37,516 bases of DNA, from assembly GCF_028209625.1 (NCBI RefSeq), contig NZ_JAQLDU010000018.1, forward strand, positions 1 through 37,516, written 5' to 3'. This stretch comes from Collinsella aerofaciens. Its GTDB lineage: Bacteria; Actinomycetota; Coriobacteriia; Coriobacteriales; Coriobacteriaceae. The number at the start of each line of letters is the position of its first letter. The first letter of the stretch is position 1. The position numbers and the translations under genes were made by a program. Below, piece after piece: positions 26,202-33,659 of this stretch. Under the pieces are notes generated by a model. That model saw nothing but the letters and a program-made list of their open reading frames with translations. It was not told the DNA's origin and did no database searches.

Positions 26202-27212
26202 GTGGCAAAACAGCGCGTTACGATCGCAGACGTCGCTCGAGAGGCGGGAACCTCGACGGCAAGCGTCTCGTATTACCTCAACGACAAACGAGAAAAGCTT
26301 AGCGAGAAGACGCAGGCAAAGATTGCGCGCGTCATCAAGGAACTCGGATACGTTCCCAACGCCCAAGCGCAAACGCTCACCGGCAAGCAAACCCACGTCA
26401 TCGCCATCATCATCTTGGATAACACCAACAAATGGGCGGGCCTCGTCCTCAACGGCATGGAGCAGGTCATGCTCCCCGCGGGCTACCAGACGGTCGTTTG
26501 CACGAGCAACTTTAACCCCGAGACCGAGCTCATGTATGTCGACAAAATGCTCTCACTGGGCGTCGATGGTTTTATCATCCAGCCCACGGCAAATTTCAAG
26601 GCAGTCCACGACCGCATCAAGCGCGCCGACAAGCCCGTCGTCTTTTTTGACGCGGCCATCTACAGCCCAGGCACCAGCTGGATCAAAACCAACCTCTACG
26701 ACGGCGTGTACAATGCCACGCAGGCGCTTCTCGACGCCGGCTACGAAGACTTCTTTTCCATCGCCGCCAACATGACCGAAATGCGCACTCGCATGGAACG
26801 TTTTCAGGGATATGCCGAGGCATTGGCCGCGAATGGGCAGCTCTACAAAGCCATCCCCATCGATCACAACAAGCCGTCAATCAACGAGCTCACCGAATAC
26901 TTTAAATACAAGTTCAACCCCGCCAAGCGCACGCTCATCTTCGTACAAAACCAATGGGCGCTTCCCCGTGTCTACAAGGCCCTCCAACCCATGGCCCATC
27001 TACTTCCGCAGCAAATAGGTCTTTTGGGACTCAACTGCGAAGACTGGACCAACCTCACCACGCCGACCGTCTCCACGATCATCGAGCCCGTCGACCAGGA
27101 AGGCAGGGAGGCGGCCGAGATGCTGCTCGCCTTGCTTGACGGCAGCAGCCAACCCGGCGAGCAGCGCATTCTCGAGTGCAAGCTCAACTGGCTCGACTCC
27201 ACCTCGATCTAG
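26202..27212 (+). CDS. LacI family regulator of the PTS operon
   Basis: A 336-residue regulator divergent from the PTS operon and its likely controller. Seen: helix-turn-helix VTIADVAREAGTSTASVSYYLND (6-28), hinge AQAQTLTGKQTHVIAIIILD, and an effector domain with SLGVDGFIIQPTA and ending in VSTIIEPVDQEGREAAEMLLALL. A GTG at 26202 is chosen because AAGGAG lies exactly 5 bases upstream and the protein then begins MAKQRVTIADV, the normal family start; an in-frame ATG at 26166 lacks a ribosome site. Confidence 0.92.
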   Translation: MAKQRVTIADVAREAGTSTASVSYYLNDKREKLSEKTQAKIARVIKELGYVPNAQAQTLTGKQTHVIAIIILDNTNKWAGLVLNGMEQVMLPAGYQTVVCTSNFNPETELMYVDKMLSLGVDGFIIQPTANFKAVHDRIKRADKPVVFFDAAIYSPGTSWIKTNLYDGVYNATQALLDAGYEDFFSIAANMTEMRTRMERFQGYAEALAANGQLYKAIPIDHNKPSINELTEYFKYKFNPAKRTLIFVQNQWALPRVYKALQPMAHLLPQQIGLLGLNCEDWTNLTTPTVSTIIEPVDQEGREAAEMLLALLDGSSQPGEQRILECKLNWLDSTSI

Positions 27213-27341
27213 CCATACGTCAAATATGAAGCAAATGAACCAGTGGCGTTTGTCCCAAATCTTAAGTATTTGTTCGACAGAACGGCCTCTGCCGGCTCCT
27301 GCTAGACTAGTAGATTCCCAACCGTCCATCCAGGAGCCCCC

Positions 27342-28307
27342 ATGTTGCGCAAGTCCGCCTACAAGCAAGCACTTTCCATCGGCACCGCCGTGGTGCTGGG
27401 GTTTGCGCTGTTTACGGGATCGCTCGATGGGGCGCCCAAGTTGCTGTCGCCGCAAAGTGATGAGCAGGCGGCGGCTCTGGCCGAGAAGCAAAACGAGAGT
27501 CCCAGCCGTACCGACGACGAAGCGGACTTGGTCGCCCGGCTCGAATCGGGAACAGCGAGCTCCGAGGACTCCGGCAATGGCTCCGATTCCGTCGCAACCG
27601 ACACCGGCGACGACGCTTCCGCGGACAGCGTCGCCACCCCCATCGACGAGGTCGAAAACCCCGACCTCAACCGCGCCCGCGGTGTATATCTCAGCAGCAT
27701 TCCCGACTACGCCGGCAACCCCTACGTTGCCCTTCGCACCGACAGCACGCACCCGCTCGGTACGCCATCATTCACGCTCGACGAATACGAACGAGCTACC
27801 GAAGAGGGCTGCTTTAAGAAGTTCTCCAAGCTCGACAGCTTGGGCCGCACCCGCAAAGCGCTCGCCTGTGCGGGTCCCGAGTCGCTCGGTCAAGGCAAGC
27901 GCGGGGATATCTCGCGTATCCACCCCGCCGGATGGCACCAGCAGCGCTACGACTTTATTCCGGGCCAGAGCCTCTACAACCGTTGCCACCTCATCGCCTG
28001 GTCGCTCTGCGGCGAAAACGCCAATCGCAAGAATCTCCTCACCGGCACGCGCTATCTCAACGAGACGGGCATGCTGCCGTTTGAAGAGCAGGTCCTCGGC
28101 TACATCCACGACACGGGCAACCATGTGCTCTACCGCGTCACTCCCATGTACAACGAAGAGGAACTTCTCTGCCGCGGCGTGCGCCTTGAGGCCCAATCGG
28201 TCGAGGATCACGGCAAGACGCTGTGTTTCCACGTGTACTGTTATAACCTGCAACCGCATGTGCAGATCGACTACGCCACCGGCCGCAATCAGGCCTCAGG
28301 GGACTAG
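27342..28307 (+). CDS. Membrane-anchored DNA/RNA non-specific endonuclease
   Basis: A 321-residue secreted or anchored nuclease of the beta-beta-alpha-metal type (EndA/streptococcal Spd-like). Seen: N-terminal basic then hydrophobic segment (about 8-27) as signal anchor, a disordered Ser/Asp/Glu/Ala-rich linker (35-108), and the catalytic domain. The active site reads NRCHLIAWSLCGEN with H216, where the DRGH class has Asp and Gly; metal-binding Asn is expected in TGTRYLN (N240). Roles elsewhere include DNA uptake, nutrient scavenging or escape from DNA nets. The ATG at 27342 follows AGGAG by about 6 bases; a TAGACT -10 candidate lies upstream. Monocistronic. Confidence 0.88.
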   Translation: MLRKSAYKQALSIGTAVVLGFALFTGSLDGAPKLLSPQSDEQAAALAEKQNESPSRTDDEADLVARLESGTASSEDSGNGSDSVATDTGDDASADSVATPIDEVENPDLNRARGVYLSSIPDYAGNPYVALRTDSTHPLGTPSFTLDEYERATEEGCFKKFSKLDSLGRTRKALACAGPESLGQGKRGDISRIHPAGWHQQRYDFIPGQSLYNRCHLIAWSLCGENANRKNLLTGTRYLNETGMLPFEEQVLGYIHDTGNHVLYRVTPMYNEEELLCRGVRLEAQSVEDHGKTLCFHVYCYNLQPHVQIDYATGRNQASGD

Positions 28308-28352
28308 CCCTACCCACGACAAGAACCGATTTGCAATCCCCTAGGGATCAAA

Positions 28353-28385
28353 AAGGGCCGCTCCGGATCACCCAGAGCGGCCCTT
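28353..28385 (-). terminator. Terminator of the EF-G-like gene
   Basis: Perfect 11-base arms AAGGGCCGCTC (28353-28363) and GAGCGGCCCTT (28375-28385). On minus the stem is followed by a U run, so it mainly ends the EF-G-like gene; the convergent nuclease gene may share it. Confidence 0.88.
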
Positions 28386-28419
28386 GCATCGACATGCGTG
28401 GCACAGACAAAGCCACACG

Positions 28420-30495
28420 TTACTTAGCTCGGCCCTCCTCATAGCGCTCGACCAGCTTGGCCTGAACGTCATAAGGCACCTGCTCATAGCCTGCAGGCTT
28501 CATGGTGAAGTCGCCCGTGCCGCGCGTGATGGAGCGCAGGCGCGTCGAGTAATCCGTCAGCTCGGCCAGCGGCGCCTGGGCAATGACCACGGTGTCTCCG
28601 CGCTCATCGGTCTCCATGCCCGTCACGCGACCGCGCGAGGCCGAGATGTCGCCCATCACGGCACCGGCGTAGCTCTCGGGGATCGTCACCGTGATTTCCT
28701 CGATGGGCTCCAGCACCACGGGGTCGGCATCGGCACATGCCTTGCGCAGGCCAATGCGAGCCGCCGCGCGGAACGCCATCTCGTTGGAGTCGACGCTGTG
28801 ATACGAGCCGTCGTACACCGCGACGCGAATGCCCGTGAGCGGATAGCCGGCAATAATACCGTCCTTCATGGTCTCCTGGACGCCCTTGTCCACGGCGGGA
28901 ATCAGCGAGCGCGGAATGCGACCGCCCACGACCTCGTCCACGAACTCATAGCCGTCGCTCGTGCCGTCGGGCCCAATGAGCGGCTCCACGCGCAGCCAGC
29001 AGTCGCCGTACTGACCGGCGCCGCCGGTCTGCTTCTTGTGGCGACCCTGGGCGCTCGCCGTGCGGCGGATGGTCTCGCGATACGGAATGCGGATCGGCAC
29101 GCTCTTGGCGGCGACCTTGGTGCGGTCCTCCAGACGGTTGAGCAGTACCGAAACCTGTGCCTCACCAACGGCGGAGATAATGGTCTGGCCAGTCTCCTCG
29201 TCGCGGTCGATGCTCATGGTCGGGTCTGCCTTGCAGGCCTTCTCGATAAACGTATAGAGCTTCTCCTCGTCGCCGCGATTCTCGGCCTCGATGGCAATGC
29301 GGTACTGCGAGTTGGGGAACTTAAACGCCGCAGCCTCGACCTTGCCGGTAATCGAGAGCGTATCGCCCGTCTCGGCAGCCAGCTTGGGCGCCACAATGAT
29401 GTCGCCGGCATAGGCATGGCCAACCTCGGTCATATCGCGGCCGCACATCACATACAAGTGAGCCAAACGATCGCTCTTGCGGGTACGCGCGTTGACCAAC
29501 TCAAGACCCGGCTCAAGCGTGCCCGTCAGCACCTTGATAAAGCTGATGCGGCCCTGCTGCGGATCGGCCAGCGTCTTAAACACAAACGCCACCGGACGGT
29601 CATCGTCACTCGAAATCTTAAGCGAATCACCGTCGATGAGCGGCATCTCGCCGTAGTCGGTCGGCGCCGGGAAGTACGTGGCGATGTCGTCCATCAGCGA
29701 GTTGACGCCCTGCTCCTTAATGCAATCGCCCGCAAAGACCGGCACAAAGATGCGCTCGGCGATCGCCTTAGACAGCAGGCCTTCAAGCTCCTCCTGCGTC
29801 AGCGTCTCCTCGCCTTCCAAGTACTTCATCATCAGTTCGTCGTCAGCCTCGGCCACCAGCTCGCACAGATGGTCATGGGCTTCCTCGGCCTGGGCACGAT
29901 ACTCCTCGGGAATCTCCGACTCAACGGCCTCGGCGCCGTTGCAGTGGCGTGCCTTCATGCGCACCAGGTCGATGATGCCGTCAAAGTCCTCGCCCTCGCC
30001 CCAGCCCAGGGTCACAGCGCCCAGTCGCGTACCGAAGCGCTCCTGCAGCAGGTCCATCGTGGTCGCAAAGCTGGCCTCGGAGCGCGACAGGCGGTTTACA
30101 AACACCGCACGCGCCAGACGCAGGTCCTCGGCGGCATACCAGAGTTTAACCGTTGTAGGCTGCGGGCCGGCCTCGGCGTCGACCACAAACAGAGCCGTCT
30201 CGCAGACGCTCATCGCGGCATAGGCGTCGCCGATAAAATCGGGATAGCACGGGGCATCGAGCACGTTGATGCGCGCGCCCTTCCAGTCTATCGGCGCAAT
30301 GGTCGTCGAGATGGAAAATGCACGCTTGACCTCTTCGGGGTCATAGTCGAGCGTGGGCTTGGTGCCGTCGTGGCCGCCCAGGCGGGCGGTCTTGCCGGAA
30401 AGGTGGAGCATGGCCTCGGCGAGTGAAGTCTTGCCCACCCCGCCTTGGCCTACGAGCACCACGTTCCTTACGTTACCGGTCTTGGGAGCACCCAT
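28420..30495 (-). CDS. EF-G-like translational GTPase with altered G motifs
   Basis: A 691-residue protein with the five-domain build of elongation factor G (second copy, FusA2/EF-G-like group). The GTPase motifs differ from EF-G: P-loop GQGGVGKT (16-23) rather than AHIDAGKT; DAPCYPDF (80-87) rather than DTPGHVDF, losing the catalytic histidine; NRLSR (134-138) rather than NKMD, the guanine-specificity motif. Domain IV keeps GQYGDCWLRVEP and domain V keeps DISASRGRV. It is thus probably not the housekeeping translocase; related proteins act on ribosomes in unclear ways. The ATG at 30495 follows AGGAGGT by 4-5 bases. Monocistronic. The 310-base gap upstream holds the next gene's terminator and otherwise only a small GTCGGC/GCCGAC hairpin. 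Confidence 0.92.
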   Translation of the reverse strand: MGAPKTGNVRNVVLVGQGGVGKTSLAEAMLHLSGKTARLGGHDGTKPTLDYDPEEVKRAFSISTTIAPIDWKGARINVLDAPCYPDFIGDAYAAMSVCETALFVVDAEAGPQPTTVKLWYAAEDLRLARAVFVNRLSRSEASFATTMDLLQERFGTRLGAVTLGWGEGEDFDGIIDLVRMKARHCNGAEAVESEIPEEYRAQAEEAHDHLCELVAEADDELMMKYLEGEETLTQEELEGLLSKAIAERIFVPVFAGDCIKEQGVNSLMDDIATYFPAPTDYGEMPLIDGDSLKISSDDDRPVAFVFKTLADPQQGRISFIKVLTGTLEPGLELVNARTRKSDRLAHLYVMCGRDMTEVGHAYAGDIIVAPKLAAETGDTLSITGKVEAAAFKFPNSQYRIAIEAENRGDEEKLYTFIEKACKADPTMSIDRDEETGQTIISAVGEAQVSVLLNRLEDRTKVAAKSVPIRIPYRETIRRTASAQGRHKKQTGGAGQYGDCWLRVEPLIGPDGTSDGYEFVDEVVGGRIPRSLIPAVDKGVQETMKDGIIAGYPLTGIRVAVYDGSYHSVDSNEMAFRAAARIGLRKACADADPVVLEPIEEITVTIPESYAGAVMGDISASRGRVTGMETDERGDTVVIAQAPLAELTDYSTRLRSITRGTGDFTMKPAGYEQVPYDVQAKLVERYEEGRAK

Positions 30496-30732
30496 GATGA
30501 CCTCCTTGCAGGGCCGCGCGCAATGCGCGACGCCAACGGGGAGGGTTCGCGGTCGGTGCCGTCCCAGGAGCAGCATGGTCGGCAGCCGAGCCGACTCACC
30601 CTCCAAATGTCCTATGCCACCACCCTACCCTCACGGGCGGCTGTCCATGCATACCTTTCGGCGCACGTATGAATACAGGCGGCGAGAGGAAGAGACAAGC
30701 TTGTGAATCGATTATTGAACCCCGTCGACGCA

Positions 30733-30770
30733 AACAAAAGGCCGCCACAGACCGTAAGACCTGCGGCGGC
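30733..30770 (-). terminator. Terminator of the amino-acid ABC operon
   Basis: On minus, GCCGCC-G-CAG pairs with CTG-T-GGCGGC around a 10-base loop and is followed by CUUUUGUUUG. It lies 36 bases past the ATPase stop codon. Confidence 0.88.
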
Positions 30771-30805
30771 TTCGCCTCAATTAATAGTTGAGTAAATACC
30801 TGAGC

Positions 30806-31570
30806 CTATCCCTCGATACGGCTCAAGAACTCACGCGTGCGCTGCTCGCGCGGATGGTCGATGACCTGCTCGGCAGGTCCCTCCTCGACAATACGACCGC
30901 CGTCCATAAAGACCACGCGGTCGGCAACGTCGCGGGCAAACTGCATCGCGTGTGTCACGATCACCATCGTCATATTCTGCGCGGCCAGATCCTTGATGAC
31001 GCGCAGAACCTCGGCCGTCAGCTCTGGATCGAGCGCCGAGGTCGGCTCGTCAAAGAACAAGATCTCCGGGTCGAGCGCCAGGGCGCGGGCAATGCTCACA
31101 CGCTGTTGCTGACCACCCGAAAGCTCACATGGCACCTTGTTCTCGTTGCCTGCAAGCCCCATCTGCGCGATCAGCTCGTGCGCGCGGACCTCCGCCTGCT
31201 CGCGCGGGCGCTTGAGCACGCGGACCGGAGCATCGGTGATGTTTTTGATCACGGTATAGTGCGGAAACAGATTGTAGTTCTGGAACACCAAGCCAAACCG
31301 CGAGCGCGCCCGCTTGGGCACATCGCCCTTCGCGTATACCGTGCCCGAGCCCGCGTCCGTTGCAACCGCCAGGTCACCAAACGAAAGCGAACCGCCGTCG
31401 AGCGTCTCGAGCAGCGTGGCGCAGCGCAACAGCGTAGACTTACCGCCGCCCGAAGGACCGATAATCGCCACGACCTCGCCACGCTTTACCTCGAGCGAGA
31501 TATCCTTGAGCACCTCATTGCCGCCAAACGCCTTGCGCGCGCTTTCGATTTTCATCACTGAGTTAGTCAT
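30806..31570 (-). CDS. Polar amino-acid ABC importer, ATPase
   Basis: A 254-residue ATPase of the polar amino-acid uptake family (GlnQ/HisP-like). Seen: Walker A GPSGGGKST (38-46), Q-loop FGLVFQNYNLFPHYTV, signature LSGGQQQRVSIARAL, Walker B EILFFDEPTSALDPE and H-loop VIVTHAMQFARDVADRVVFMDGGRIVEEG. An insert of about 16 residues (AVATDAGSGTVYAKGD) lies before the Q-loop. The ATG at 31570 overlaps the permease stop by 8 bases; an alternative ATG at 31555 gives MKIESARKAF. Last gene of a three-gene operon. Confidence 0.95.
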   Translation of the reverse strand: MTNSVMKIESARKAFGGNEVLKDISLEVKRGEVVAIIGPSGGGKSTLLRCATLLETLDGGSLSFGDLAVATDAGSGTVYAKGDVPKRARSRFGLVFQNYNLFPHYTVIKNITDAPVRVLKRPREQAEVRAHELIAQMGLAGNENKVPCELSGGQQQRVSIARALALDPEILFFDEPTSALDPELTAEVLRVIKDLAAQNMTMVIVTHAMQFARDVADRVVFMDGGRIVEEGPAEQVIDHPREQRTREFLSRIEG

Positions 31571-32216
31571 GGTAGTAGTCCAGCTTCTTCTCGGCGGCGC
31601 CCAGCAGCATCTCGACCACAAAGTTAAAGACCCAGTAGATGAGCGCCGCAATCGCAAACGGCACCATGCTCACCTGCGAGGCAACCAGCGCCTTGGCCGT
31701 CGAGAACATCTCGCCCACGCCAATGGCAAATGCCAGCGACGTGTCCTTGACCAGCGTGATAATCTCGTTGCCCATCGCCGGCAAGATGCGCTTAGCGACC
31801 TGCGGCATCACAATGTACAAAAACGTCTGCAGGCGCGAGTAACCCAGCACCTCGGCGGCCTCATATTGACCACGCGGAATAGACTGCAGGCCCGAGCGAT
31901 AGATCTCGGCAAAGTAGCCGGCGTAGTTGATGATGAATGCCACGACGCACGCCGCCCACTTGGAATCGGGCGTGAGCGAGATGCCAAACACGTAGTACGG
32001 GGCAAAGTAGATGGCAAACATCTGCAGCATAAGCGGCGTGCCACGCATGACCGAAATGTAGATGCGCGCAATCCAGCGAAGCGGCGCAATCTTGCTCATG
32101 CGCATAAACGCCACGGGGATTCCCAGCGGAATCGACCCCAGCAGCGTCAGCACAAACAGCTGCAAACTGACCAAGAATCCCTGGCCAAGCATCTGCATCA
32201 TGACCTGAATAGACAA
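31563..32216 (-). CDS. Polar amino-acid ABC importer, permease
   Basis: A membrane subunit of about 217 residues (HisM/GlnP family). Seen: four or five hydrophobic helices, the conserved MRGTPLMLQMFAIYF segment and the EAA loop YEAAEVLGYSRLQTFLYIVMPQVAKRILPAMGNE that docks the ATPase. Start uncertain: I chose TTG at 32216 because GAGGG lies 6 bases before it; an ATG at 32201 is a normal-codon alternative and a TTG at 32255 the longest, neither with a good ribosome site. Preceded by a large hairpin that fills the gap after the binding-protein gene. Confidence 0.9.
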   Translation of the reverse strand: MSIQVMMQMLGQGFLVSLQLFVLTLLGSIPLGIPVAFMRMSKIAPLRWIARIYISVMRGTPLMLQMFAIYFAPYYVFGISLTPDSKWAACVVAFIINYAGYFAEIYRSGLQSIPRGQYEAAEVLGYSRLQTFLYIVMPQVAKRILPAMGNEIITLVKDTSLAFAIGVGEMFSTAKALVASQVSMVPFAIAALIYWVFNFVVEMLLGAAEKKLDYYHD

Positions 32217-32261
32217 CCCAAGCCCTCTTTCACAGTAACGGAACAGCGAACCCAATGCTAA

Positions 32262-32368
32262 AGCGGGTTTTCCAGGTGCCCGAGTTTGCCGTGAAAGAGG
32301 AGCGCCGCGTACTAAATGTACGCAAGCGACGGTTTGAACGGCAAAATCGGGTGCCTGGGAAAGCCGCT
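32262..32368. repeat. Long hairpin between binding-protein and permease genes
   Basis: Arms of 31 bases (32262-32292 and 32338-32368) pair at 26 of 31 positions. The loop holds a second hairpin, GCGTAC-TAAAT-GTACGC. The right arm overlaps the stop codon of the binding-protein gene, so the element fills the whole intercistronic gap. Placement suits a message stabiliser or partial terminator that keeps the binding protein in excess; it could also be a MITE-like insertion. Confidence 0.8.
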
Positions 32369-33224
32369 ATTTGAGAACCCAGTTGTCGAAGGACAGACCA
32401 TAGCTTGCGTACTTATCGCACAGGTCCTTGACCGTGCCGTCCTCATAGAGCGCCTTGAGCGACTCGGTCACGGCATCGGCGGACTTGGTGTCGCCCTTCT
32501 TAAAGCCAACGGCGTAGTGCTCGCTGGACAACGGCTTGTCGAGCTGCGTATAGGCATCGGGCTTGGCGGCAAGCTGATACTGAGCGATCGAGAGGTCACA
32601 GGCAACGGCATCGACTGCACCACTCTCGAGCTGCATAAACGCCGTGTTGTACTCACCGATGGTATCGAGCGTGGCAAACGTCGCGGCCAGATCCTTCTGG
32701 TCGCCCTCGAGCACGTCCTGTGCGGCGGAATCAGTCTGGGTAATCACGGTCTTGCCGGCAAGATCGTCCCAGCTCTTGATACCCGCGTCCTTCTTGACCA
32801 CGAGCACCTGCTCGTTGAGCATGTAAGACTCGGAGAACGTGTAGTCGTCCTCGCGGCCCTCCATGGTAAAGCCGTTCCAGATGCAGTTGATGGCACCCGA
32901 GTTGAGCAGCGTGTCCTTGGCATCCCAGTCGATAGCCTCGTATTTGACCTCCCAGCCTTGCTTATCGGCAACGGCCTTGGCAAGGTCGAGGTCAAAGCCG
33001 GTGTACTCGCCATCGTCGCCCACAAAGCCATACGGAGGATAGGACTTGTCAAAGCCCACGACGAGCTTCTTGGACTCCGCGGCACCCTTCACGTCCTTGG
33101 CTGCGGCAGAACCAGCAGCGGAGCCCTTATCGGCACCGCCACAGCCAACCAGGCCAAGGCCTAGAACCGTAGCGAGTGAGCCGGCTAGACCAACAAACTG
33201 ACGACGAGACATATCGGTATTCAT
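32367..33224 (-). CDS. Polar amino-acid ABC importer, binding lipoprotein
   Basis: A 285-residue extracytoplasmic solute-binding protein of family 3. Seen: N-terminus SRRQFVGLAGSLATVLGLGLVGCGG with twin arginines and a lipobox (LVGC, lipid-anchored C28), a Gly/Ala/Ser/Lys linker, then the domain with FDKSYPPYGFVGDDGEYTGFDLDLAKAVA, the family start, and MLNEQVLVVKKDAGIKSWDDLAGKTV. Ligand unknown. The ATG at 33224 follows AGGGGG by 6 bases. First gene of the operon; a shared operator motif lies 21 bases upstream. Confidence 0.95.
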   Translation of the reverse strand: MNTDMSRRQFVGLAGSLATVLGLGLVGCGGADKGSAAGSAAAKDVKGAAESKKLVVGFDKSYPPYGFVGDDGEYTGFDLDLAKAVADKQGWEVKYEAIDWDAKDTLLNSGAINCIWNGFTMEGREDDYTFSESYMLNEQVLVVKKDAGIKSWDDLAGKTVITQTDSAAQDVLEGDQKDLAATFATLDTIGEYNTAFMQLESGAVDAVACDLSIAQYQLAAKPDAYTQLDKPLSSEHYAVGFKKGDTKSADAVTESLKALYEDGTVKDLCDKYASYGLSFDNWVLK

Positions 33225-33242
33225 GGTATTCCCCCTTGATAG

Positions 33243-33296
33243 CACTTTAGTTAGGTAAAGTGAATCATGTAACGTTCAGCATCATACACTTTACCT
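33243..33296 (-). promoter_or_regulatory. Operator cluster of the amino-acid ABC operon
   Basis: CTTTAGTTAGGTAAAG (33245-33260) is the second copy of the 16-base near-palindrome also seen upstream of ilvE and the aminotransferase; its outer form CACTTTA/TAAAGTG spans 33243-33262. Its right half AGGTAAAGTG (33253-33262) recurs inverted as CACTTTACCT (33287-33296), perfect over 10 bases. A TATGAT -10 candidate (33281-33286 on minus) lies between them. Confidence 0.6.
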
Positions 33297-33356
33297 TGAT
33301 AGAGTACAAGGGAGGGTTTGCCAGACGCGGACGGGGAGCGGCGCATAATTAAGTTT

Positions 33357-33603
33357 CCTGCTCTACAGTCCTGCGCAAGACGGAAAGCACGCATGGAGCA
33401 CTAGGTTGGAGCACCCGGCTGGGTGGCGCCCGGCGCGGAGTTTAATTTGCTGCTCTACAGTCCTGCTCACGACGGAGGCCACATTAAGTGGCCTCCTGTT
33501 CGTGCGGAACTCGCGACAAATTAAACTCCGCGCCGGGCGCCACCCAGCCGGGAGACAACGTGCCCGGAACCTTAAATAGCCTCCTCTCCAAACGGGCACG
33601 TTG
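33357..33603. other. Structured gene-free element with a perfect 36-bp inverted repeat
   Basis: Arms 33414-33449 and 33517-33552 are exact complements over 36 bases. The 67-base loop contains a further perfect hairpin GGAGGCCAC-ATTAA-GTGGCCTCC. A sequence starting TGCTCTACAGTCCTGC occurs at 33359 and again at 33451, direct copies 92 bases apart with two changes over 25. A flanking pair CAACGTGCCCG (33556-33566) and CGGGCACGTTG (33593-33603) is also perfect. It fills most of the 435-base gap between divergent genes. No open frame fits it. Confidence 0.75.
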
Positions 33604-33659
33604 AATGCACGGTACAATTGCTTCGGACTTTTCTTTTTCTTTAATAGTGGGGTTAATTC

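Noticed and set aside
28420..30495. TetM-type tetracycline-resistance protein
   Set aside because: Domain build is similar but the G motifs and C-terminus match the EF-G-like paralogue group; TetM proteins keep normal GTPase motifs.
33357..33603. CRISPR array or retron RNA
   Set aside because: Only two direct-repeat copies without regular spacers, and no cas or reverse transcriptase gene in the window.
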